Assembly: GCF_001649575.2 (NCBI RefSeq)
Contig: NC_051434.1
Span: forward strand, 12,365,327-12,429,326
DNA length: 64,000 nucleotides
Source of the DNA: Kryptolebias marmoratus
Lineage: Eukaryota > Chordata > Actinopteri > Cyprinodontiformes > Rivulidae
Reading direction: 5' to 3'
A model generated the notes under the pieces. It ran no database searches. It worked only from the letters and a program-made list of their open reading frames with translations, and was not told where the DNA came from. A program made the position numbers and the translations under genes. Of the stretch, positions 36,577-57,039 are shown in pieces (the first letter of the stretch is position 1; each line of letters starts with the position of its first letter).

Positions 36577-38590
36577 GTCGACAGATTACCTGTTCAGACA
36601 AAGAATCCATCAGTGCAGAAATGCATGCAAGCTTAACATATGCATGTACATTCTGAATTAAGGAGTTCATATATGCTTGTTTATTTTTAGCTGCAAAAAC
36701 ACATTTTGGGCCTCCACAGGAACATTATTGTATGCAACAAGGTTTAACAAGGGGGCCCAGAAACCAGCTAAAGCCTGAACCAACTGGACCTAAAATATAT
36801 TGAAGGTTAATCTGAATTACAGTCTTCTTTGCAAATTTATGAGTGGTTGAGCAGGAGATTGTAAATAAAAGCTACATTTCTGTAACATTTTGTCAAAGTA
36901 GCTTTAGGCTTTGACAACCTTACAAGTTTCAGTACTATCAATTACTTTTTTTAAAAAATGCTCAAGGATCTTATTAGCAGTCTTCTATTCCTTCTTCAGC
37001 TGAGCGGTTTTCACAATACAACAGTGGTGGAATACACACAACTGTTTTTTTGGGTTTTTTTAAATAAAAATTCAAAACTAAACACAACCACAGACTTCAA
37101 ATATTTCTGGGCTCAAACCTGAGATGTATGTTGCTGAAGGTTGTCCACCCCCCAACCAGTTTTATTGTGTCTACGCTGCCATGAGCCCCCTGTGTCCTTC
37201 CAACCAGGAAAAGTCTGTTCTGGACAGGCTTCCTCAGAGCCATTCCCTCCTATTAGAAGGGTTCAGGATGATCGCCAAGACCTGGTGATTAGAAACACCT
37301 GAGCAGGAAGTTGCTGAGCTCACAGACGACAGCTACTCAATGTTACCAATTTAAACAGTCATAAAAGACATTAAACAAAAATCAAAATGCAATCATTTTC
37401 GTTCTGTGTTTTATCTTTCGTTAGTAAGGTGGACACGGCCCACTGAAAGTCCAGTTTATACAAGTGAATTAATCTGAACTCGCTAAATGTTCAACTGAGT
37501 TCAATAAAGAATTATTAAAAAATACAAAACAGGCAGCTTGATTTCTTTAAGATGATTTTCATATACAGACTGTCTTCCTTTAGCCTAAAATAAATGGTTT
37601 TTTAATAATTTTTCAATTAATTTAACTTGTATAGTGAGGCGAACAGGTCAGTAGAAATGACAAAGGAACACAGCCACTGAAAACGGTTGCTGCATCACCG
37701 TACGACTTAGTCCAAGCCACATTTGTGATGAAGCAGTTTTGACTGACTGCGTCTTCCTCAGCAGGTAAGAGATGACTTGTCTGACCTCAGCAGACTGTGA
37801 CGTATACTGGGTGCAGCTTGTATTGAGCTTAAATACTATTTCTCTGTTCCTCTCACATAACCTCTGTGTTGTGTGAGTCTCTGTGCGCAGCTTTGAACAA
37901 GTAAACGCTACGTGTGGGGTCCTTGCTTTTGAGTTATTATTTCACCCACAGGTGGCCAGATGGGAGTCTGTGTTATTACTGGGGTGGCACATCAGAGCCA
38001 AAAGCCGTAATGGAATTTCTGGAGCTTTATTATGATGTTGGCATTTATGGGCTATTTGAGAAATACTGCAATATGGGACTTAGACCTTTTTATAAAACAA
38101 ACTTTACAGTTGCTGGTTGAGAGCAGCAGTCACTACTTCACACGTTGAAGTTTGTCCTGTCCTCTCTTAAATTCATGCTTTGAATTGAAACTAGTATTTT
38201 TTTTGAAACAATACACATCACCCGCTACGTATGCCGTAGTGCTCAGAGTACATGTTGGTGATGGCTCTTACCTACTACTAGGGCAACATCTGTAAAAATC
38301 AACTTTTATAGCTATTTTTGTGTTTGCTAAGGCTAATTAGCTGCTGCAACTATATTGAACTAGATCGTCTCCAGACAAGCCACTGCGTTCTAGACAGGAT
38401 GCAGAGATGACTTATCTAATCCAACATACAGGAAGTGATAAAAGAATGAGGAGATACAGAGCCAGAGTTGGAAGAAGCTGGATTTAACTGATTAAATTAG
38501 CGAAACACCGCTCTTTGTACACACACGCAAACAGCTGAACTATGATAGAAAAAAACAATGAAACAGTTTTCAGATTCATACAAAAGCAAC
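36577..38590. other. Spacer between actinoporin-like cluster and smarcc1
   Basis: 37130-37330 resembles the leader segment upstream of copy B (both contain CAGGTGTTT then TAATCAC on the minus strand), supporting shared ancestry. 38225-38390 is a partial dispersed-repeat copy. No coding exon was recognised. Confidence 0.55.
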
Positions 38591-38596
38591 TTTATT
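38591..38596 (-). terminator. smarcc1: smarcc1 polyadenylation signal
   Basis: AATAAA on the minus strand about 225 bp past the smarcc1 stop codon. Confidence 0.7.
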
Positions 38597-38818
38597 GAGT
38601 CAAGTTCACATTCCTCAACTCTTGAGATCAGAGTTTAATTCACAGATTCAAGACAAACTCAACTGTTGACCAAAACACACATCAACTGTGTTTATGTTCC
38701 TGTGAATCTTTCAGTCCACACACAAGTGACGACTGAAGAGTTATTTCCGTTTGAAGCCGTTGTTCCTGAACTCTTGGGTGAAGCGTTTGTCCGTTTTTTT
38801 GTCCTGTGTGTGTCTTGT

Positions 38819-46574
<7,756 letters not shown>

Positions 46575-47204
46575 AGTGGCCGTAAAACGAGAATAATTTC
46601 AAACGCGATGAACAAAACTGGCTAGCGGGGTCGCTAGCTAGCGTCTGCGTTCTCGTCTTCTCTCGCGAGACGCAACTCCATTGTTTCATTTCAAAATATA
46701 GTTTTTTGTGTTTATAGCAGTATTTCGTTTACAAGAGTTTATCGGGATTTCTCGATATACGTTTCTCGCTATACGTTTGTGGTAAAATAAACATGACAAT
46801 GGCAGATTTAAAACAAAATAATCGGGTTTACCATAAACTAGAGCTTTTATTTTGAAATGTAACGTATCAAGGAAGTAGCTGAGTGCTCCACGAAAACAAC
46901 GGAATTGCCATCGGTTGGGGTGTGCTTGTTTGCTCTTCTTAAGAACTCACTTTAGCATATGTCATAACTTAGTTTGTTAAAAAAAAATAGTCCTTATTAA
47001 TCGTATTGCTATGTCTCAGTTTGCCCAAATAACAAAGAGAACTTTAAAATGCATGCCATGCAAGAGTTCGGGTCTTATGAGGTCAATTATGGTGTAATAT
47101 GTCGTGTTGTTCCTCCTACTTGTTGATGTCGAAACATCTTGACGTAAGCATTACTGTGGTTTAAAATCCATATTTTTTTCTCCCCCCCTCCACCATGTCT
47201 TGCA
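46575..47204. promoter_or_regulatory. Bidirectional promoter smarcc1 / aste1
   Basis: The smarcc1 (minus) and aste1 (plus) start codons are 644 bp apart and head-to-head. The smarcc1 side contains the palindrome TCTCGCGAGA at 46661-46670, 87 bp upstream of its ATG. This is a known core-promoter element of CpG-type housekeeping promoters (bound by BANP). The aste1 side has a splice acceptor ending at 47205, so its leader has at least one upstream non-coding exon in this interval. Confidence 0.7.
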
Positions 47205-47218
47205 GGGCCTGAGATGTC

Positions 47219-50200
47219 ATGGGCGTGCATGGGTTAACCACATATGTGGAGGGGAACAAAAACTTTCTTCAGGATGTGAGGTTCAGGAACAGCCCTCTGG
47301 TTATTGATGGCTGCAGTCTTTACTTTCGCCTCTACTTTAACCACGGTTTGGATCAGCAGCATGGAGGGGACTATGATGCATTCAGTTCCCTTCTCACCCA
47401 GTTCCTCTCAGTTTTGGCAGCCTGTAACATCCAGCCCTTTGTGGTGCTGGATGGAGGTAGGTGGTGCTTTAAAATGAATTGCAAACCATTCTTTAGAATA
47501 GTTTTTAACTTTATTCTGCTCAAAAATAAAACTTTTTGCCATCGATTAATGTTAGGTTTTATTTATCTTAATCAATTCAACTTAATAAATGTCAGAATAA
47601 AGTCTGCTTTTAGAATGTGTTGTGGCAGAAAAATAATTTCCAGGCACTGTTAGATGAAATCACTCAACCAGGTTTGTTTATATACTGTGCACAAAATATA
47701 GAGAGCATTAAAGACAATTCAGAATTGACATCAAAGTCCCAGGTTCGAATGGGGGCGCTCCGAATCAAAGCTCTGGCCCCCCTAACTCAACGCAGGAGCT
47801 TTTATTAAAGATACTGAAATACTGGACCAGAAGGAGGAGTTAGGGAAAAGCAAGGTAGTCTGGTTCCCATGAGGAAAAAAATTCAACTTCACTCCTGTAC
47901 ACAAGGTCGTTCTGTGAGAAGTCCTAACATAGTTAGGACTCAACAACAACAGGTGTTGCCCTATAATAAACTCTGCCATTACAAATGTTAACAGCATTTT
48001 TATCTGCCTGCATAGAAGAAGACGCTGCACCCCAAAACATTTCATTTTTGCCACAATTTGTTTGTGATTATAAGGGATGGACCCCAGTGACAAGAAGTTT
48101 TCTACTCTGCGCCAGCGCCTGCAGTCCAGGATAAGGGAGGCAGACAGCATCTCTCGTGGCTCCAATGGCTCCATCCTTCCAATCCTCACGAGAGCTGTCT
48201 TCATTCAGGTCCTCATTGAAAGAGGCATCCCGCTGGTCCAGTGTCCAGCTGAAGCAGACTGGGAGATTGCGTGTTTGGCGCATCAGTGGAACTGTCCGGT
48301 GCTGACAAATGACAGTGACTTTTTTGTCTTTGACCTTCCAGGTATGCAAAGTAAAACATGTTCATTTTCCTTGAACAGGACTCAGACACTCCTTTTGATA
48401 ACGAGTAGTGAGTTGTTTAACATATTATGCTCCTTGTTGTCTTATCTTAGGTGGTTATCTGCCCTTTCGTTTTTTCCAGTGGACCAACCTAAATGGAAAA
48501 GCATCCCAGCGCTACATCTCAGCTCGGCTGTACAACACTAACAACCTGTGTAGCTGGTTTGGGGGCATGAACTGCGAGTTGCTACCCTTATGTGCTGTCC
48601 TTATTGGTAATGACTATGGGGCTCCGAAAGAGGCTGACACACTCCTGGCTCTGATAGATGTTGGTGCGTTAGGAAGAGGAGGTGGCAGAGGTAAAGGCAG
48701 AGCACCCACTTCCCGTATTGAGGGCCTCCTCGTTTGGTTGTCCTCTTTTTCAACCGTGGCAGAGGCCCTGGAGGAAGTCAGCAGGCTGATGGGCGAGGGG
48801 AGCAGGAGAGGCAAGCGAGGACAGAAAGATGGGCTTAGCTCCCAGCTGTGGGCCGCTATGCAAGAGTACAACATAGATGCTCAAAGCTCTCTTGTTCACT
48901 GGTTTTCTGGAGTTAAAGTACCTCCGAGAGGGACAACATCTGGTCTGGCAGAGCTGCCAGCATGCTTGTCTTTGGCTGCAGCACAGGGGCAGCTGGCTCC
49001 TCTGGCTGTTGATGCTTTGGTCATGCAGAGGGTCCTTCTCGTCCCACAGGTGGAGAATAGTAAACTACCAAGCAGCCACTTTAGTTCTGCACCCATACGT
49101 CAGGCTATATATGGGATATTACTGCAGAACGCTCAGAAAGGCGGAGGCGCACAGCTGGCAAAGGGAGCACAAGTCCAAGGGACGGGAGGTGGAAGAGGGC
49201 GAGGGGGACGGGGTGGTGGAGGGAGGGGTCAGTGGCACAACCCAGCTGCACAGCACTGGGTAGATGCTCCAGTGTGGATGGAACATGCAGCCAGAGTAGC
49301 GCCAGTGCAAGGACAGAGCAGCCCAGTTTTTGTTGAAGAGTACGATCGTTTGGACTTAAACTTTAAGAAAAACCAAATGGAGGCACAACCCCCCGAGACC
49401 TACATACATCTGGATGGACTCGACCAGGTAAAATATATATATTTTGATCAACAGTTAACTGAGACTGACTAACTTCTTTTAGCCACACTTCATGTTGGAA
49501 GACCTTTTTAGGGGAGCTGATCCATAATCCTTGTTATTGTTTTGACTTCTTTTTTCTTGGGTCCATATTTAAGTTTTAAATTATTTGAGGCATGTTTTAC
49601 AAAACTCCACTGTTCAGCAGGTAAATTAAATAGTTTCATCCTTCGAGAGTGGTGATTTCTTTTCTTTTTTTTGCCACAAATTATATCTGAAATTGTCTAC
49701 TTGATTTTGTGACTGTTCTTTATATCTAGGCCCCTGTGGCGTTGCGACTTGGTGTCCTGTTAGAAGTCTTGGCAGTGAAGCAGTCTGCTCTGGCTCTTGC
49801 CCCCGTCCACCTGCAGCTGGCTGTTGCAGTGACTGGATTCTGGCTGCGAGAGGCCGTCCCAACGCCCTCGTGGCTCCTGGTGCAGGCTTTGGTTCTCGGC
49901 ATGGTTTATGGAGAGATGTCCTGCGACAGCCAGCCGGGAGCCACTCACCACCAGCGTGCTGGTTAGTTGGATTTGATTGTCAAGCGTGGGGGAAAAAAAA
50001 GCCTAAGATGTACCCTTAACGAGCTAATATTCCACTAAACTTGGTTGCAGAGGCAAATGTGTTGAAAGCACTGGATCGGCAGCGAGTGAGACCAGGGGAG
50101 AGACGGGGATTGGACATCGGGGCGACTCACAGTTTCAGCCAGTGGCAGTCCTGCCTGTGGAGCGCACTGTGTCTCAATCAGCTGTTGCTGATGCCGCTGC

Positions 50201-50705
50201 CTCAACCCCCCCTGTCAGGGTAAGAAACTCAATTTTTAACTTATTCATCTATCTGTTGAGATGAAGAGGTACAACTACAACTCAGAAAAAAGTTTTTCTT
50301 TAATTAATTGTGGAATCTCTTAAAGACTAGTTGAATCAAACCAGAAAAAAATGAAGGCATTGCACAAAGTTCTTTGATATCCAGCTGTATATATTTCATC
50401 CTCACATTTTTAGGTTGTTCAGCGGTACCTTGGTACATGGCCTCCACAGGTTACTGAAAACGGGCTGGGCTGCTGAGTCCTTAATGCCCGGCGGATCCTT
50501 ATCCGGACGACTCTTCTCCTGCCTTCTGAAAGCTGTGAGGGACTGCAGCTTCAAAGCAAATCCCTCCTCTCTGCCGTCCAGGAAGAAGAGGAGGGGCAGA
50601 GGTCGAGGCCGGAGAGGACGAGGTGGAAGAGAGACTCAGGACGTGGATGAGCTGAACAACAAGTTCACCCTTCTTATGTGCGAGGAACAGTATGACCTTT
50701 GGTGA
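47219..50705 (+). CDS. aste1: Asteroid homolog 1, XPG-like nuclease family
   Basis: Six coding exons (47219-47456, 48075-48341, 48451-49427, 49730-49961, 50051-50219, 50414-50705) join in frame to 724 residues (human about 679). The start MGVHGLTTYVEGN is the XPG N-terminal signature. VIDG, VVLDGG, CPAEADWE and TNDSDF carry acidic residues at the metal-ligand positions of FEN1/XPG nucleases. FSQWQSCLW and LYSG/LFSGTLVHGL are family blocks near the C-terminus. Known role: the human protein is described as a structure-specific nuclease linked to DNA double-strand-break end processing. Two Gly/Arg-rich stretches interrupt the body (about 49180-49240) and the C-terminal basic region (about 50580-50635). 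A strong acceptor just before the ATG (TCTTGCAG) implies a 5' UTR intron. It is convergent with klhl7. Confidence 0.95.
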
Positions 50706-51312
50706 GGCGGCAGAGAAAAATGAAGTTGCATCTGCGATGTACAGGGCAGGCTTTAAGATTGTTTACAAAGTAAAAGCCCGTGCCTTTTCATTTTTAAGGA
50801 TATTTATTGTACTAATTAAACCCCACTCAATGAGTGTGAAGTTATGGGACCACGTTGAGAAGTCAAGCTGAATGTCAGAGTAGATTCTACAAAGCACATT
50901 TTTTATCAAAGTAATTTAAGACTAGTTTTATTTAGTCGTGTCAGTTTAAGAATTAAACACTTAAGGAGGCTTCTTTAATCTGGTAAGGGCCACCCAGAAA
51001 TACAATTGTACAACTACAGATAGATGGTCGTAAAGAAGTGGAAACAGAATTCATACATTTATAACCACGAGTATGGTAGCAAGCCGTTTTATTTTATTCA
51101 TAAAAAATGAATGAATAATGAAGTGTCATATATCTGAAACAATACCTAAATGCTCTTTAGCACTAATGAAGGCTCGTGTTTTTTTACATATTTTTGCTCA
51201 CCTGTACGTTTGCCCTCATTGTAAGAGGTATTATTTTTGTGTGAAACAAATATATTTACTGAAGCAGTCTATGAAATCTTTGATACTTTTAATCTATCAA
51301 TGAAGTGTTGCC

Positions 51313-51318
51313 AATAAA
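51313..51318 (+). terminator. aste1: aste1 polyadenylation signal
   Basis: AATAAA about 610 bp past the aste1 stop and about 340 bp from the klhl7 stop on the other strand. Confidence 0.6.
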
Positions 51319-51657
51319 ATTTTGTAATTTTTTTAATGTGGAAAATAAATGGAGACCAGACCAGTTCTAAAATTGTATTTCGTTTTGTTTGTTTTTTTTA
51401 CTTTAAAGAACATAATTTAAAATAAAGTGTTTGTACATTTCCTTCAAAGGCACATCACATAACATTAATTTACAAGCCACAAGTAAATACTGCTTCACTT
51501 ATGGTAGAGCTTCACCTTTAAAAAAAAAAAAAAAACTTGTCGTAAAATAAACTGTCTAAGCACGACTGACTACCTGAAATGAGAGGTTCTGTCTCTTGTG
51601 AAGCAGATGTGTAGATTTCACAAACATCAAAACTCATAATACATAAAGCATCCTTTT

Positions 51658-54600
51658 CTATGAGGAGGATGCAGCTGAGGCAGATGAAGAGGTATTGGAT
51701 GCAGCGAGTGGCTGAGAGTCAATGAGGTCCATGTCTTCGTCTTCGTTCACGCCGCACGTGTCGACCACGCTGATGAGGCAGCTGGTGACGGGAAACGCTC
51801 GCACTTTGCTGCACGTCACCCACCTGAGAGCAAAAAAAAACATTCAACAAGAGCTGTATCAAAGCGGAGTTTATGCACATTCGATAGTTTCTGTAAACAG
51901 TGTGTCAAAGAAATACATGCCTTGTTGTTTTTTGTAAAGAATGCTCAGTGAAAATACCAACCTGTCAGTCTCAGTGTGGTACTCCAGGACGTGCCCGAGC
52001 CGCCCCACCCCTTGGAACCCGGCCAGCACATAGATTACATCTCCAACAGCAGCACATTTCACCGTCACGCCCCTCCATGGCATTGCTGAGGCAGCACGCC
52101 ACTCGTTACTGGCAATGTCGTAGTATTCTACTGAATCCAGCCCGCCTACAGAAACACAAAACAAACAAACGAAAACCAAACCGCATCATATGACAACACT
52201 CTTGTTTGTGCTGCTGCTGGTATGCTCTTGGTCACTGTAGAGCAATGATGCCCAAAGTTGGGGTCGGGACCCCAATGTGGGTCACCCAGCACCAAGTAAA
52301 TATCAACTTACAATTAAAAACCCAGCTTTTATGATATATTTACACCATAATTGTTACAGAGAATTGAAATGCAAGTTATTTAATGATTTAAAAAATGGCA
52401 AAATGGACGCTAAGACTGTTTGTGTTGTCATTATGCTCTTATTTTGTAGGATCATTAGCACTTTTGGATATTTAAACAGCCAACAGATGGGCTCACACAC
52501 TTTTGTCACTGTTATTTTATGGCCGGAAGCTGAAAAATTTGGGAACCACTGCTGTAGAGGACACACTTACCTAAAGGCCCCTGTCCCCCTACAGCATAGA
52601 TCCTGTTGTTGACAACCACCAAGCCGTGGTTCTTCCTGGCCTCTCTCATCCCACACAGCTCTCGCCATCTGAAACGTACAATTAGAGAGTTGCAGAAAAT
52701 AGACAACACTTGCACACCAGTTCATTATCATTACAAGCTCCTATATGTTCAGAGCTGCATGTTTATTCGACTCACTGTTGCGTGCTGGGGTCGTACACCT
52801 CGCAGTTGCTGAGGATCCTCCCAGAGACATTATTTCCAACTGTTCCTCCGCAAACGTAAATGAGCCCGTTGGCCTCCGCTGAGCCGTGACTGCAGCGGGC
52901 CATCAGCATGCTGGTTTTGACCTGCCACGACTCTGTCCTTGTGTCATAACACTCGAAAAGGTCCAAGGCAGAGCTACCTGAAGACACACGCACACCGCGT
53001 TTTTAATGAAACAGCGAAATTTAATCGACCCCGTGTTGGCACTTTATTGTCTGCGGCCTTTTCCTGAGGCTCAAATCCACCCACGTCTTTCTACGTACCG
53101 ACTTCTGAGCCCCCGGACGTATAGATCTTGCCCTGAGAAGCGCAGGCAGCCAGGCTGTCGCGGGGCGTTGGTGGACCCAGCTTGGAGTACCAGCTGTCCT
53201 TCAGGACATTGTAGCAGTCCATGCGCTTGATGGGAAAGAGCTGCGAGCCCCCCAAAATGTACACCACATTGTCCCAGAAGATGGCGGTGGCGTCCCGACG
53301 CTTCTCAAAAGGACAGCGAATGTCCGTCCAGCTGGAGTCCTGCACGGAAAATAGACTCTTTTCACAACAATGCTGCAAAATCTCAACTTATAAATACAAA
53401 TGGTTAAACAAAATCCTAAATATGTGTATTAGGTTAGTTGATTACAGTGTCACACTAAACAAAAGACATATCTATATGACATCATATTACTGTTTGCTGC
53501 TAAGGTTTCTCTTTATGTGCAACCAGGCACCTTTGGGTTAAAGTAGCGGCAGGACTGAGGCTGGGAGCCTCCGAACAAAGCGATGCGGTAGTCGTGCTTT
53601 TTGCGCCGTGGTCGGCTGCTCTCTCCCAGATCTTCTCGGTCTTCCAGGGACAGCAGGTGGTAACGCATCCCACCTTGGACAGAAAGCATTTTGTTTTGTG
53701 TTGGCTGCGCATGTCGGCACAACTGATCTTTGAATTCCTGCAGTGTTAAAACCAGTTTGTTCTTTGGAATTACAGTATCCTATGTTGAACATCAATCCTA
53801 TCCTATTGGCAGACGACCTTTTCTGACTGTAATAGCGCATGTCTTAAATACATGACTACAAATGTTTACTCGTAGTTCAAATGGATCAACGAGGAAGGTG
53901 CTTTGCATGACAAGTTTTTTGTTTTTAAAACCTTGAACCACATTTTCAATCTTCTTACTCACTGATGACCATCTTGAGGCACTGAGGGTTGTCCTGAATG
54001 AGGGGCTCAGCCTGTACAGTCTTTGAGAGGAATGTTTTGGAGACCAGGGGGAAGCGAACACACCCCAACACCTCCACCATGAACTGCTTTCGGTTGCATA
54101 CGTCATACTTCAGCCAGCGGACTGCAGCGTCATAAATCTGAAGACAAACAAAGCGACAAAACATACGGAAAACACGTTACAGGAAAAGGGGTTCTTTTCT
54201 TCTCCACTAAATTCCACTCAGTTTGGATGATAACTAAGCCAGGTTTTACAAAGTAGTAGTTAAAGCGTTAGGGACTTTATTCTGTGACAACACTTAAACA
54301 TTCACAGCACACGAATGAATAAAAAACTAAGGCAAATGTGCGAACCTGGGCCTCAGCGCGGACTGTTAGTTTGTCCTGGTGCAGTAAATATGTGAGCTGA
54401 GACACATCAAGTTGCAGAAACTCGTCCAGTTTGTAGACTTCTGTGAAATGGAGCTGGAAAAAGTCCTCTGCCGCCGCCTTCAGCTCCGAACAGTCCATAC
54501 AGTCTGCAAGGGCTGAAATACCTGCAGGAGGACAGGAAACAGCTCCGTGATTAAAAACCAATTACATATTTATTAGACTTGTATTTTATCGATTTACCCA

Positions 54601-56109
54601 GGCAGTTTGTCGCATCGATCTGTCCCTTGAGGAACTCGGCACACATCTTCTTCACTGGCTCTATTTGATACTGGTTGGCTGCGTCCAGCAACGACTGAAC
54701 GTTACTACTGTTCACCGAGATCCTGGCACAAACGCGTACAGAGAATAACACACCTTATTTTTATTAAAAATAACACACAAACAAAAGAAAAATATGCTCC
54801 GTGACATTAATCTTAGAACAAACAGATCTGTCTTGTGTCATAATAAACCCAAGCAGCTGTGCTTTTAATTATTTTATAGCAAGAATCATACCTTGCTGTG
54901 TAAATAAATTCAATCAACAGTTCGATAATTTCAGGTTCGGCACTTCTGAGCTCGACCTCATGGGACATTGATTCCATCATTCTGGCTGGATACGAGGAAA
55001 AAACAGACACAAACACCAAAGTATGTTAAAAACACAGCAGCAGACATGAACAACATGAAAATCTTTTATCTGCGCTGTCTAATAAGGAGAACATCAATTA
55101 TGTATAACAAAATATATCTTTGGTAGACTGTTAGTATTTTTTTATAGTAACTTGAGCTAAAATCTTTAAAATGTGGTGAAAAGGTATTTTATGAACATAA
55201 AATCATTTAACACCATATATGTTACTCATAGTCCTATATTACAGGGGTGAATTTGACTGCTTTTTGGTTCTGTTTGACTAAAGAACTGATTAAATCAAGA
55301 AAGCCTGAATATAAAGGATGGATATAATCAGAGAGGATAATGGGAATAACTAAACTGTAATGGCAAGAAAGGAAGTTTAAACAAATTATAAATGGATTAT
55401 AAATTTAGTGCTGAATAAATGCACACAGCATGGGTTTAAAGGCTGCACATACCCAAATGCCCCTGAGCAGATTTGTAGTAAGATGGAGCAAAATATATTC
55501 ATTCAGAAGCAGTGGTGGTCTCAAATTTCAATCCCTTTGTACAATTTGATTCTTTTTAAAATACGGATTTGTTACAAAGGGGTGTGCTTCGTGTCAAACA
55601 ACGTTCCTGCGTCTAATATTTTCCAGCAGGACAATGCATTAATTAGAAGAACAAACCTTACTCACTTTACCTTTCAGTGATTTCACTGCTTTATTGTTCT
55701 ATAGGAAACAGCTATTACCTAATTACCTAATTTATGAGCATTTGCTTGTGTTTCCTGATGCTTACTGGTGAACATGAGGCTGAAGAAGTGGCTGGCAGAA
55801 GCCAGCACCACTCTGTGGGCAGGAAAGTGTCTCCCCTGAACCACAAGGGTCACATCACAGAGTGTCCCCTGGAGAGGGGGAAAAACACACAAAACTAGAT
55901 GTTATAAGGCATGCATGCAAAGATGATTTACAGGCTCGTCCAGTTGTTTTCTATCCTCCCTCATTCACACACAGACAGACCTGTTTTCTCAGGTTATTCA
56001 TGACTCCCATGATGCTGGACAGCTGCCTGTACTCCTCTTTAGTGGCACATTTTCTTTCGCTCTTCTTCTTGGAGCTCGCAGCCTTGTCCGGAGAGGCCAT
56101 CCCCGTCAT
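51658..56109 (-). CDS. klhl7: Kelch-like protein 7, BTB-Kelch CUL3 adaptor
   Basis: Twelve coding exons: 56109-55981, 55868-55766, 54985-54892, 54722-54598, 54521-54346, 54137-53963, 53673-53531, 53339-53099, 52977-52776, 52668-52571, 52145-51962 and 51823-51658. They join in frame to 611 residues (human 586). BTB occupies about 44-150 ([20 protein letters not shown]), BACK about 151-267 ([22 protein letters not shown]), and six Kelch repeats about 290-560 ([34 protein letters not shown]). The protein recruits substrates to CUL3 ubiquitin ligase; human KLHL7 mutations cause retinal and multisystem disease. ATG 56109 is first; the in-frame ATG at 56100 (GGGATGG) has the better context. The C-terminus has an acidic then Ser/Ala-rich extension beyond the human end. 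Confidence 0.97.
52243..52551. mobile_element. hAT-like MITE in klhl7 intron
   Basis: A 309-bp element flanked by a perfect 8-bp target-site duplication, CTGTAGAG (52235-52242 and 52552-52559). Inverted ends CAATGATGCCCAAA and CAGTGGTTCCCAAA match at 11 of 14 positions and resemble the hAT end CAGTGGTTCCCAAA. It has no transposase. Confidence 0.85.
54986..55765. other. klhl7: klhl7 intron 2
   Basis: A 780-bp AT-rich intron between the two BTB exons. It contains a short TTCCAGCAGGACAATG stretch at about 55620 that also occurs at 57070. No exon is seen. Confidence 0.6.
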
Positions 56110-56330
56110 GTCAGGCTGCTTTGTTTTTTTTTTAAATTGTCCGTTCACTTAAATTAAACAACACAACCCGTTCAGCACCACCAGCGCCAGACTGCGTGGC
56201 TTTTGTGTCTCTTTGTCACTCAGTCAGCAACCACAGATGATTCGCCGGACAGCGCTGGGAACTAATGACGCCTAAAGTCGCCGCTCGGCGGTTTCACCTA
56301 AGTAGGTTTTAAGGGGAAACTTTCCTGACA
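56110..56330 (-). promoter_or_regulatory. klhl7: klhl7 promoter region
   Basis: Moderately CpG-rich sequence immediately upstream of the klhl7 start, with CGCCGCTCGGCGG and a TGACGCC element. The transcription start is not determined. Confidence 0.45.
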
Positions 56331-56764
56331 AGGTTTAAATTCGACTAAAACGTGTTTGCAGAAGATATTTAGCAAGACAGGGCTCGAAACCAAGCTTTGT
56401 GTTTGTCTTCTTCTACGGTTTCTGGATCGTCTTCTTCTCATTCGTCAATCTGGTGGACGGCTTGTAGAGATGGCGCCTTGCTGCCCCCTTCAGGCGGGTC
56501 AAGGTATTGCTATAAAACCACACTGGCGCAGTTCATTTGTTAACTGTGGAAAGTCGATTTATCACAAAATAGACTGGCTCCTTAGGTTTCGTTTGGTCAA
56601 AATAAAAAAAAAATACAGCTTTCCAAAACGCCATTATTGTTATCTACATTAAACATTTAAAATATTTAAATGGATCCTGAAACAAATGGCGTCTCTTACC
56701 CCATTAAAAGGGATATTCCAGTCAATGTTAAAGTGATGTTTTGTATAATAGCTATCAAGTAATT

Positions 56765-56831
56765 CCCTTATCTATTTCCATATTCTGAGCTGTGTGACTG
56801 AGTCATACAGCCCAGAATATGGAGATAGAGG
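56765..56831. repeat. Imperfect inverted repeat, about 25-bp arms
   Basis: The left arm ATCTATTTCCATATTCTGAG with CTGT and the right arm (reverse complement) CTATCTCCATATTCTGGG with CTGT differ at a few positions around a 13-nt loop. It may be the centre of a small palindromic element. Confidence 0.7.
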
Positions 56832-57039
56832 CAAAAGTCTTCATCCAAGATAAGCAAATGACAGCAAGTAGTCATGCAAAAAGTGTAGAGGTTTGATATT
56901 AGCTAATGTGGTGTTCTTTCATAGCGTTACCTTGTTTTTGAGAAATAGTTGTTTTATAAGCCTGAAAAATGATCAAATGCAGGCACTCATTGAAGAGATG
57001 GCGTCCTTAGCATTTGTCTTTCCTGCCTATGCCACGGGC

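Noticed and set aside
37914..38120. 68-residue plus-strand frame (MGSLLLSYYF...)
   Set aside because: No splice context, no recognised similarity, and a dispersed repeat follows. Probably chance.
48614..48874. Minus-strand frame inside aste1 exon 3
   Set aside because: Antisense shadow of a real coding exon.
55408..55680. Frame containing FQQDNA in klhl7 intron 2, reminiscent of Tc1 transposase
   Set aside because: Only one short phrase matches. There is no surrounding transposase sequence or inverted ends.
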